Below, piece after piece: positions 1 to 5,352 of a stretch of 5,748 nucleotides of DNA. Position 1 is the stretch's first letter. Each line of letters opens with the position of its first letter. Location of the stretch: positions 1-5,748 of the forward strand of contig JAKANT010000137.1 of NCBI GenBank assembly GCA_021823635.1, given 5' to 3'. Below the pieces are notes generated by a model that was not told the DNA's origin, ran no database searches, and saw only the letters and a list, made by a program, of their open reading frames with translations. The position numbers and the translations under genes were made by a program. This DNA is from Pseudomonadota bacterium. GTDB taxonomy: Bacteria > Pseudomonadota > Gammaproteobacteria > Burkholderiales > Burkholderiaceae_F.

Positions 1-57
1 GTAACGCTCGAACCCCGCGCCTTGATCGGCCGCCATCGCCAAGGTGGTTTGCCTCAT
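1..57 (-). CDS. IS5-family transposase, N-terminal fragment (runs off left edge)
   Basis: The minus strand from 57 downward encodes MRQTTLAMAADQGAGFERY with no stop before the window edge. This matches the opening of proteobacterial IS5-family transposases, which start MKQ/MRQ-TLAMAADQ and continue into a DDE-type catalytic domain. None of the DDE residues are in the window. The ATG is preceded by a purine-rich GAGGGGAG about 5-6 bases upstream (plus-strand 63-70), a good ribosome binding site, which supports this start. The enzyme would bind the element's terminal repeats and catalyse cut-and-paste transposition. Whether the gene is intact beyond the edge cannot be judged. The assignment rests on recall of the family N-terminus, not on a search. 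Confidence 0.8.
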   Translation of the reverse strand, partial: MRQTTLAMAADQGAGFERY

Positions 58-340
58 CGTTGCTCCCCTCGCCGAACGTTGTCGACTACGACAAGTTGGG
101 CGGGGACTTGTTCAGTGTTTCCCTAAGCTGCCGGTCGTCTCCGGCACGCAGGCAGTCAGGGCTCTGCAAAGGCTCGGCTTCGAAGTCACGCGTCAACGCG
201 GCAGCCACATCGTGCTGCGACGCGGCTCGGCCGGCTGCGTAGTGCCGAACCATCGGGAGCTGAAGCTTGGCACGCTTTCCGGTGTTCTGAAGCAGGCTGG
301 CGTCTCGCATGAGGAGTTCCTGGCCGCGCTCAACGGCTGA
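44..340 (+). CDS. hicA: HicA-family toxin with 5' end replaced by IS sequence (probably a disrupted gene)
   Basis: Residues 27-98 of this frame form an essentially full-length HicA toxin. They include the opening PKLPVVSG, the helix AVRALQRLGFEV, the RQRGSHIVLRR strand carrying the family's active-site histidine (His55 here), VVPNHRELKLGTL, and the final helix with AGVSHEEFLAAL. HicA proteins are small dsRBD-fold mRNA interferases neutralised by HicB. Residues 1-26 are encoded by the IS end and have no HicA similarity. The only in-frame start before the domain is GTG at 44, with no proper ribosome binding site; the frame is closed upstream by TGA at 23-25. The native ATG was probably immediately before codon PKL and was displaced when the IS entered at CTAA. 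The body has no stop or frameshift. It is therefore either silent or read as an IS-toxin fusion. No hicB follows downstream; the next gene converges 42 bp away. Confidence 0.8.
   Translation: MVCLIVAPLAERCRLRQVGRGLVQCFPKLPVVSGTQAVRALQRLGFEVTRQRGSHIVLRRGSAGCVVPNHRELKLGTLSGVLKQAGVSHEEFLAALNG
79..94. repeat. Short inverted repeat in the transposase leader
   Basis: TTGTCG (79-84) and CGACAA (89-94) are perfect 6-base inverted arms around a 4-base loop. It sits between the IS end and the transposase start, where it could form a hairpin in the transposase mRNA or in transcripts entering from outside. No function is known to me. Confidence 0.35.
104..122 (-). repeat. Putative terminal inverted repeat of the IS element
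   Basis: Read inward on the minus strand this is GGAAACACTGAACAAGTCC. It lies exactly between the CTAA target site and the transposase leader, where an IS5-family terminal repeat should be. The matching repeat at the other end is outside the window, so its length and mismatches are unknown. Confidence 0.55.
123..126. repeat. Candidate IS5 target-site duplication (CTAA)
   Basis: CTAA on the plus strand (TTAG on the minus) fits the YTAR consensus duplicated by IS5-group elements. It lies at the junction between IS sequence and hicA coding sequence. The second copy would be beyond the left edge, so duplication is inferred. Confidence 0.55.
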
Positions 341-354
341 GCGCAGCCGCCTGC

Positions 355-368
355 GGCCGCCGCCGGCC
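355..368. other. GC-rich hairpin between convergent hicA and metE-like genes
   Basis: GGCCG (355-359) and CGGCC (364-368) pair around a 4-base loop in the 42-bp convergent gap. It could help end transcription from both sides, but neither side has a T-run, so an intrinsic terminator is not shown. In sequence this GC-rich, short stems also arise by chance. Confidence 0.25.
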
Positions 369-382
369 TACCGTCGCACCGA

Positions 383-1504
383 TCAGATGCCGCCCCACAC
401 CTCGCGCGCCACGTCGACCACCAGGCGCAGTTTGGCGGCCTGCGCCTCAACGTCGATCTCGTTGCCGTGCACGGTGCTGGAGAAACCACACTGCGGCGAC
501 AGCGCCATCTGTTCGAGCGGCATGAACTTCGCCGCCTCGTCGATGCGGCGCTTGATCTCGTCTTTGCTTTCCAGCCGGCTCAGCTTGGTCGTCACGAGGC
601 CGAGCACGACGATCTTGCCCTTCGGCACGAAGCGCAGCGGCGCGAAGTCGCCCGAGCGCGCGTCGTCGTACTCGAGGAAGTAGCCGTCCACGTTCAACTC
701 GTTGAACAGCACCTCGGCCACCGGCTCGTAGCCGCCTTCTGCCGCCCATGCGCTCTTGAAGTTGCCGCGGCACAGGTGCACGCACACGCGCAGATCGGCC
801 GGCCGCCCGGCGATCGCGGCGTTGATCAGCCGCGCGTAGCGGCGCGGCAGTTCGTTCGGATCGTCGCCGCGGGCGCGCGCCATCTCGCGCATCTTGCCGT
901 CGCACAGATAGGCGAGATTGGTGTCGTCCAGTTGCAGGTACTTCAGGCCGCGCGCGGCGAGCGTCTGGATCTCGGCCCGGTAGGCGGCCGCCACGTCCGC
1001 GAAGAACTCTTCCATGTCCGGATAGACCTTCTCGTCCACCGCCGCGCGGCCGCCGCGGAAATGCAGCATCGTCGGCGACGGGATCGTCACCTTCGGCGTG
1101 CGGGTGGTGACCGATTTCAGGAAGTCGAAATCGTCGCCCTGGATCGAGCGCACGTGCCGCACCTTGCCCTTGATCTTCATCACCGGCGGCGCGAAATCGA
1201 CTTCGCCGTTGGCCTTGTGGAAATGCACGGTGATGCCGCCCTCGGTCTTCACGCCGTCCAGTTGCTCGAGAAAATCGATGTGAAAGTAGGTGCGGCGGAA
1301 TTCGCCGTCGGTGATGCCTTGCAGGCCGAGGTCTTCCTGGAACTTCACGATGTCGCGGATCGCGCGGTCTTCGACCTCGCGCAACTGCGCGCGCGAGATC
1401 TGCCCTTTCTGGAACTGCTCGCGCGCTTCGAGCAGGAACTTCGGCCGCAGAAAACTGCCGACGTGATCGGCGCGAAACGGCGCCGCGATCGTGGGGAAAG
1501 CCAT
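383..1504 (-). CDS. MetE-like methyltransferase, C-terminal (catalytic) domain only
   Basis: This is a 373-residue protein of the cobalamin-independent methionine synthase family (UROD/MetE-like TIM barrel), the type usually annotated 5-methyltetrahydropteroyltriglutamate--homocysteine S-methyltransferase. Visible motifs are RADHVGSFLRP (11-21), GLQGITDGEFRRTYF (60-74), QLDD (191-194), and the four zinc ligands expected from MetE: His243 and Cys245 in VCVHLCRGNF, Glu278 in YFLEYDD, and Cys339 in ALSPQCGFSS. GLVTTKLSRLESKDE (302-316) is another family hallmark. Full-length MetE is about 750 residues; the N-terminal half is absent, as in YxjG/YxjH-type and archaeal proteins. Zinc-bound thiol activation is therefore supported, while the methyl donor (methyltetrahydrofolate, a methylcobalamin protein or another methyl compound) is not. 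The ATG has GGAG 8 bases upstream. It is the last gene of an apparent mdlA-mdlB-metE-like operon, 54 bp after mdlB. It is probably cytoplasmic, as no signal or membrane segment is seen. Confidence 0.9.
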   Translation of the reverse strand: MAFPTIAAPFRADHVGSFLRPKFLLEAREQFQKGQISRAQLREVEDRAIRDIVKFQEDLGLQGITDGEFRRTYFHIDFLEQLDGVKTEGGITVHFHKANGEVDFAPPVMKIKGKVRHVRSIQGDDFDFLKSVTTRTPKVTIPSPTMLHFRGGRAAVDEKVYPDMEEFFADVAAAYRAEIQTLAARGLKYLQLDDTNLAYLCDGKMREMARARGDDPNELPRRYARLINAAIAGRPADLRVCVHLCRGNFKSAWAAEGGYEPVAEVLFNELNVDGYFLEYDDARSGDFAPLRFVPKGKIVVLGLVTTKLSRLESKDEIKRRIDEAAKFMPLEQMALSPQCGFSSTVHGNEIDVEAQAAKLRLVVDVAREVWGGI

Positions 1505-1511
1505 GCCTGTG

Positions 1512-1518
1512 TCTCCTC
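1512..1518 (-). promoter_or_regulatory. Ribosome binding site of the metE-like gene
   Basis: On the minus strand GAGGAGA ends 7 bases before the ATG at 1504. This is a strong Shine-Dalgarno match that fixes the start and indicates independent translation initiation within the operon. Confidence 0.6.
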
Positions 1519-1535
1519 GCTGCTGTGACCGACGC

Positions 1536-1548
1536 GCACCCGGGGTGC
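1536..1548. other. Palindrome between mdlB and the metE-like gene
   Basis: GCACCCGGGGTGC is a near-perfect palindrome (arms GCACC/GGTGC) in the 54-bp intercistronic gap. It may fold as a small hairpin affecting mRNA processing, or it may be incidental in GC-rich DNA. There is no T-run after it, so it is not expected to terminate the operon. Confidence 0.3.
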
Positions 1549-1558
1549 CCGCGCGCGA

Positions 1559-3385
1559 TTATCCATCGCGGTCGGACGCGCCGTCCACGCGCGCCGCTGC
1601 GTTCTCGCCGATGCGCTGCAACTGGTACAGCCGCTGGTAGACGCCGCCTTCGATCGCCATCAGCTGCTCGTGCGTGCCCTGTTCGGCGATGCGGCCGTGG
1701 CTGAGCACCACGATGCGGTCGGCGGCGCGAACGGTGGACAGCCGGTGCGCGATCGCGATCACGGTGATCCTGCCACGCAGTTGCGCGAGCGCCTGCTGCA
1801 CCCGTTGCTCCGTTTCGCTGTCGATACGCGCGGTCGCCTCGTCCAGCAGCAGCACCCGCGGTCGCCCCGCCAGCGCGCGCGCCAGCGCGATCAACTGCTT
1901 CTGGCCGGCCGACAGCAGCGCGCCGGTCTCGCCGAGCGGCGTGTCGTAGCCCTGCGGCAGGCGCTCGATCGCCTCGTGCACGCCGGCGGCGCGCGCGGCG
2001 GCGACGATGTCTGCAAACGGCAGGCCGCGGCCCATGTCGATGTTTTCGCGCGCGCTGGCCGCCAGCAAGAACGGCTCCTGCGGCACCACGCCGACGGCGG
2101 CGCGAAAATGCGCGTCGTCCATCTGCGCCAGCGCAATGCCGTCGATCTCGATACGGCCGGCCTGCGGCGAATAGAAGCGCAACAGCAGCGCCAGCAGCGT
2201 GGACTTGCCGCTGCCGGTGGCGCCGACGATGCCGAAGAACGCGCCGGCCGGCACGTCGAGCGTCAGGTCGTGCAGCACCGGTTGCGTCGGGTCGTAGCCG
2301 AAGCTGACCGCGCGCAGCGCCACCCGCCCGCGCTCGATGCGCCGCGCGTGCGTCACGCGCGCGGTGGCGCCTTCGGCGAGCAGCGCGTTGACGCGCGCCG
2401 CCGCGATCACCGACTGCTGCAGGGCCGAGAACTGCATCGTGATCTGGATCAGCGGCTCGACCACGCGCGCGATGTAGGCGATGAACGCGTACAGCAGCCC
2501 CACTTCCAGCGCCTGCGCGGTCGGCGCGCCGAAGGCGGCGATCACCGCCACCACCAGCAGCACGCTGACGAGATCGAGCGCCGGCCGCAGCAGCCAGGCG
2601 TTGGCGCGGATCTCGCCCATGCGGGCGCGAAAGTACGCTTCGTTCGCGCTCGCGAAGCGCGCGCAGAATCGCGGCACAGCGCCGGCGGCCTGCAGCACCG
2701 CCACGCCGGCGATGCTCTCGGCCGTCTGTGCGTTCAGCTCGCTGCGCAGCGCGCGTGCGCGCGCCACCGGCGCGCTGGCCAGCCGCTGGTAGCCCCAGAT
2801 GATCGCCACCGTGGCCGGCACCAGCGCCAGCACGATCAGCATCAGCCGCCAGTCGAGCCAGGCCATCGCCGCGATCGCCCCCGCGAGCACCGTCAGCCCC
2901 TGCAGCATTTCGAACAGGACCTGCACGTAAAGCTGCTTGACGGCCTCGGTGTCGTTCGTGATGCGCGACACGAGCTGCCCTGTGATCGCGCGGTCGAAGT
3001 AGGCGATCGGCAACCGCAGCACGTGCGCGTACACGTGGCCGCGCAGGCGCGCGACCGCGCGCATCGCCACCTGCGCCAGCCGCACCAACTGGACATAGCG
3101 CACGCCGCTCGCCGCGCAGCCCGAGGCGAGATAGCCTGCGAGCAGCAACGCGATCGGCCAGGCGTCGAACGCGCGCGGTACCAGGTGCGCATCGATCAGA
3201 TGCTTGCCGAAGATCGGCCCCAGCGCCTCCAGCGCGCCGGCGGCCAACAGCCAGGCGGTCGCCCACAGCACCTGCCGTCGGTCCGGCCGCGCGGCGCGCA
3301 CGAGCAGCGCCAGCGCCTGCCGCCGCTCGTCCGGCCGCGCCGGGCGCAAGTCGCTTCGGTCTTCGCTGTCGATCGCGATCGCCAT
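1559..3385 (-). CDS. mdlB: MdlB-type ABC exporter half-transporter (permease fused to ATPase)
   Basis: This 608-residue inner-membrane protein has an N-terminal six-helix ABC exporter domain (roughly 36-315; hydrophobic segments near 38-58, 76-98, 160-205, 265-285, 293-310) fused to a C-terminal ATPase. ATPase motifs: Tyr364 A-loop, Walker A GATGSGKST (388-396), Q-loop Gln436 in VVPQEPF, signature LSAGQ (491-495), Walker B VLLLDE (511-516) with catalytic Glu516, and switch His547. The motifs LLYAFIAYIARVVEPL, LSxGQKQL, DEATARIDS and the ending YQRLYQLQ match the MdlB half of enterobacterial MdlAB (also SmdB). Length is normal (E. coli MdlB is about 593), with a short acidic tail after 590. 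The ATG has GGAGG 8 bases upstream and lies 79 bp after mdlA. It should pair with MdlA. The altered signature (A for the second G) is typical of one half of a heterodimer. The substrate is unknown; multidrug efflux is the family-level guess. Confidence 0.93.
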   Translation of the reverse strand: MAIAIDSEDRSDLRPARPDERRQALALLVRAARPDRRQVLWATAWLLAAGALEALGPIFGKHLIDAHLVPRAFDAWPIALLLAGYLASGCAASGVRYVQLVRLAQVAMRAVARLRGHVYAHVLRLPIAYFDRAITGQLVSRITNDTEAVKQLYVQVLFEMLQGLTVLAGAIAAMAWLDWRLMLIVLALVPATVAIIWGYQRLASAPVARARALRSELNAQTAESIAGVAVLQAAGAVPRFCARFASANEAYFRARMGEIRANAWLLRPALDLVSVLLVVAVIAAFGAPTAQALEVGLLYAFIAYIARVVEPLIQITMQFSALQQSVIAAARVNALLAEGATARVTHARRIERGRVALRAVSFGYDPTQPVLHDLTLDVPAGAFFGIVGATGSGKSTLLALLLRFYSPQAGRIEIDGIALAQMDDAHFRAAVGVVPQEPFLLAASARENIDMGRGLPFADIVAAARAAGVHEAIERLPQGYDTPLGETGALLSAGQKQLIALARALAGRPRVLLLDEATARIDSETEQRVQQALAQLRGRITVIAIAHRLSTVRAADRIVVLSHGRIAEQGTHEQLMAIEGGVYQRLYQLQRIGENAAARVDGASDRDG

Positions 3386-3393
3386 CGCTCCCG

Positions 3394-3398
3394 CCTCC
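3394..3398 (-). promoter_or_regulatory. Ribosome binding site of mdlB
   Basis: GGAGG on the minus strand lies 8 bases before the ATG at 3385 and supports that start. A second GGGAG is closer, only 3 bases from the ATG, and is less well placed. Confidence 0.55.
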
Positions 3399-3425
3399 GG
3401 GGCGCCTCAACCGCGCCTTCGCGGC

Positions 3426-3461
3426 GCGCCGGGGCGGCGCGTCCGCTGCCCTCCCCGGCGC
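3426..3461. repeat. Intercistronic stem-loop between mdlA and mdlB
   Basis: GCGCCGGGG (3426-3434) and CCCCGGCGC (3453-3461) are perfect 9-base inverted arms around an 18-base loop, beginning 3 bases after the mdlA stop codon. In the transcript this would be a very stable stem at the mdlA 3' end. There is no T-run, and mdlB depends on read-through, so protection or processing of the mdlA mRNA is more likely than termination. Function is inferred. Confidence 0.5.
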
Positions 3462-3464
3462 TGT

Positions 3465-5234
3465 TCATTCCGCATCGAGGCTCGCCTCCAGTTGCTGGTA
3501 GCGCCACTGCGCCGCATACCAGCCGTCGCGGGCGAGCAGTTGCGCATGCGTGCCGCGCTCCAGCACGCAGCCTTCGCGCAGCACCAGGATCTCGTCGGCG
3601 TCGGCCACCGCCGACAGCCGGTGGCTGATCACGATCGCGCTGCGTCGCCGGCGCGCGTCGCGCAGGTGCGCCAGGATGCGCGCTTCGGTGCCGGTGTCCA
3701 CGGCCGAAAGCGCGTCGTCGAGCACCAGCAGCGGCGCATCGACAAGCAACGCGCGCGCGATCGCCACCCGCTGGCGCTGGCCGCCTGACAGCGTCACGCC
3801 GCGCTCGCCCACCGGCGTGTCGTAACCGCGCGGCAGCCGCAGGATGTCTTCGTGCAGCGCCGCCAGCTGCGCGGCGCGTTCGATTTCGGCGCGCGTGGCG
3901 TCGGGCCGCGCAAGCGCGATGTTCTCGGCGATCGAGGCGGAGAACAGGAACGGCTCCTGCGGCACCCACGCGATCGCCGCGCGCAGCGCGTCCAACCGAT
4001 ACTGCGCCAGCCCGTGCGCGCCCCAATGGATCGACCCCCGCTGCGGCTCGTACTGACGCAACAGCAGCCGCACGACCGTGGACTTGCCGGCGCCGGTCGG
4101 ACCGACGATGCCGAGCGTGCCTCCCGGCGCGAGTTCGAAATCCAGGTCCCGCAGCGCGGGCCGCGGGGCCGCCCCCGATTCGCCGCCGGCGTTCGGATAC
4201 GAGAACGCCACACCGGCGAAGCGCAGCGCGCCGGCTTGCACCGCCGCCACCGTGCCGCGATCCTCGACCGTCGGCAGCTCGGCCAACAGCGGCCCCAGCC
4301 GTCCCCATGCGGCGCGGCCTCGCTCCAGCAACGACAGCACCCAGCCGGCCGCGAACATCGGCCAGATCAACTGGCCGAGGTACATCGTGAACGCCGTGAG
4401 CCGCCCGACCGTCAGTTCGTCGCGCCAAACCATCCAGCCGCCGACCGCAAGCGCGAGTACCGTCGCCAACGTCAGCGTCACGCCGACCGCCGGTTCGTAC
4501 GCCGCCTCCCAGCGCTGCGCGTCGAAGCCCGCATCGGCAGCGGCTTTCGTGCGCCGCCCGAATTCGCGATCCGCATGCGCCTCCAGGCCCAGCGCACGCA
4601 GCGTGCGCACGCCGGCGACGGTCTCCTGCACGTGCTCGTTGAGCGCCGAGAAGCGCTCGAGCGACAGCCGCCACGCGTCGTGCACACGGCGCGAAATCAG
4701 CCAGAACGAAGCCGCCATCAGCGGAAACGGCGCCAGCGCCACCGCGGCCAGGCGCCAGTCGATGCCGAGCGTCATCATGCCGACCACCAGCACCAGGGTC
4801 AGCGTGCCGTCGAAGCCGGCGAGGAACGCTTCGCCCGCGGCCATCTCGATCGCATCGACGTCGTTGGTCGCGCGCGCCATCAGATCTCCGGTGCGCTGGC
4901 GCTGAAAGAACTGCGGGCCCTGCTGCGTCAGCCGCGCGTAAAGCTGCGTGCGCAGCTCCACGCCGAGCCGGTAGGCGGCCGAAAACAGTTGCATGCGCCA
5001 GCCGACGCGCAGGAAATAGATGCCGACGCCGGCGGCGACCAGCAGCGCGAGTTCGCGCGCCAGCGCGCGAGCGTCGAGCGCGCCCGCCACCAGCGCATCG
5101 ACGATGTGGCCGACCTGGCGCGGCACCCAGACCGTCAGCACAGCGACGCCGACCAGCATCGCGCCGGACGCGAGATAGGCGCGCCAATGACGGCGCGCGA
5201 ACGAGGCGAGCAACTGCGCGAGGCTGGGCGGCAC
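3465..5234 (-). CDS. mdlA: MdlA-type ABC exporter half-transporter (permease fused to ATPase)
   Basis: This 589-residue inner-membrane protein has an N-terminal six-helix exporter domain (segments near 19-40, 61-80, 137-156, 160-181, 247-270, 279-300) and a C-terminal ATPase. ATPase motifs: Tyr346 A-loop, Walker A GPTGAGKST (378-386), Q-loop Gln426, canonical signature LSGGQ (482-486), Walker B LLVLDD (502-507) and switch His538. The residue after the Walker B aspartate is Asp507, not the usual catalytic Glu, exactly as in E. coli MdlA (LDDALSAVD). The ending WRYQQLEASLDAE also matches MdlA, and length is typical (about 590). A small Gly/Ala-rich insert (349-358) follows the A-loop. The start is GTG with no clear Shine-Dalgarno; it is chosen because AQLLASFARRHWRAYL aligns with the very start of E. 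coli MdlA. It is the first gene of the apparent mdlA-mdlB-metE-like operon and should form a heterodimer with MdlB. Confidence 0.93.
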   Translation of the reverse strand: MPPSLAQLLASFARRHWRAYLASGAMLVGVAVLTVWVPRQVGHIVDALVAGALDARALARELALLVAAGVGIYFLRVGWRMQLFSAAYRLGVELRTQLYARLTQQGPQFFQRQRTGDLMARATNDVDAIEMAAGEAFLAGFDGTLTLVLVVGMMTLGIDWRLAAVALAPFPLMAASFWLISRRVHDAWRLSLERFSALNEHVQETVAGVRTLRALGLEAHADREFGRRTKAAADAGFDAQRWEAAYEPAVGVTLTLATVLALAVGGWMVWRDELTVGRLTAFTMYLGQLIWPMFAAGWVLSLLERGRAAWGRLGPLLAELPTVEDRGTVAAVQAGALRFAGVAFSYPNAGGESGAAPRPALRDLDFELAPGGTLGIVGPTGAGKSTVVRLLLRQYEPQRGSIHWGAHGLAQYRLDALRAAIAWVPQEPFLFSASIAENIALARPDATRAEIERAAQLAALHEDILRLPRGYDTPVGERGVTLSGGQRQRVAIARALLVDAPLLVLDDALSAVDTGTEARILAHLRDARRRRSAIVISHRLSAVADADEILVLREGCVLERGTHAQLLARDGWYAAQWRYQQLEASLDAE

Positions 5235-5243
5235 GGTGCGGCA

Positions 5244-5275
5244 ATCGGCGCTTGCGCGTCCGCCCGCGCGCCGAT
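5244..5275. repeat. Inverted repeat in the mdlA leader, next to the start codon
   Basis: ATCGGCGC (5244-5251) and GCGCCGAT (5268-5275) are perfect 8-base arms around a 16-base loop. It lies between the candidate -10 box and the GTG start, with its proximal arm 9 bases from the start and covering the place where a ribosome binding site would be. It could be an RNA hairpin controlling translation or a repressor operator. No regulator gene is seen beside it. Confidence 0.45.
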
Positions 5276-5305
5276 GCCACGCCGCGACGAACGCGAAAGG
5301 CCGCG

Positions 5306-5311
5306 ATTGTA
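5306..5311 (-). promoter_or_regulatory. Candidate -10 box of the mdlA operon promoter
   Basis: TACAAT on the minus strand is one mismatch from the sigma-70 consensus TATAAT and stands out in very GC-rich sequence. Transcription would begin near 5299, giving a leader of about 65 bases before the mdlA GTG. The -35 region at 16-18 bp spacing (CGCCAA or GCCAAG) is poor, so the promoter may be weak or activator-dependent. Confidence 0.45.
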
Positions 5312-5332
5312 TGGGCGCGCGCGAGCGGCTTG

Positions 5333-5347
5333 GCGCAGGCGCTGCGC
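5333..5347 (-). terminator. Hairpin just after the acetyltransferase stop codon
   Basis: On the minus strand GCGCAG-CGC-CTGCGC forms a 6-bp stem with a 3-base loop, 5 bases after the stop codon at 5353-5355 and before the candidate mdlA promoter. The position suits a terminator separating the two units, but no T-run follows, so intrinsic termination is doubtful. Confidence 0.3.
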
Positions 5348-5352
5348 GGGCG

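Larger units (their letters stand above)
1..122 (-). mobile_element. IS5-family insertion sequence, one end only
   Basis: The left 122 bases are the transposase-proximal end of an insertion sequence that continues off the left edge. Three things are seen: the first codons of an IS5-type transposase on the minus strand ending at the window edge, a non-coding leader of 65 bases (58-122), and an abrupt junction with the body of a hicA gene. The outer end, read inward on the minus strand, begins GGAAACACTGAACAAGTCC. The adjacent CTAA fits the YTAR target duplication typical of the IS5 group. The exact end (122 or 123) is inferred, because the opposite end of the element is not in the window. Confidence 0.82.

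Noticed and set aside
355..368. Strong bidirectional terminator between hicA and the metE-like gene
   Set aside because: A 5-bp GC stem exists but there is no T-run on either strand, so it is listed only as a weak hairpin.
467..1528. A 353-codon plus-strand frame opposite the metE-like gene
   Set aside because: It is an antisense shadow; the opposite strand carries the zinc ligands and all family motifs.
2069..2087. A 19-base identity between mdlB (2069-2087) and mdlA (3948-3966)
   Set aside because: Both encode the conserved Q-loop VPQEPF of paralogous ATPase domains, so it reflects shared ancestry and codon bias rather than a mobile or regulatory repeat.
447..3410. A 987-codon minus-strand open frame spanning mdlB and the metE-like gene
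   Set aside because: Its translation is dominated by Arg, Ala and Gly with no domain motifs, and it lies out of frame over two genes with clear family motifs. It is a high-GC shadow.
1670..3628. A 652-codon plus-strand open frame opposite mdlB
   Set aside because: The product is Arg/Gln/His-rich low-complexity sequence, the typical antisense shadow of a GC-rich gene.
3196..5280. A 694-codon minus-strand frame overlapping mdlA with an upstream start at 5280
   Set aside because: It is out of frame with the MdlA motifs and Arg/Ala-rich. It also runs past the mdlA stop into mdlB in the wrong frame.
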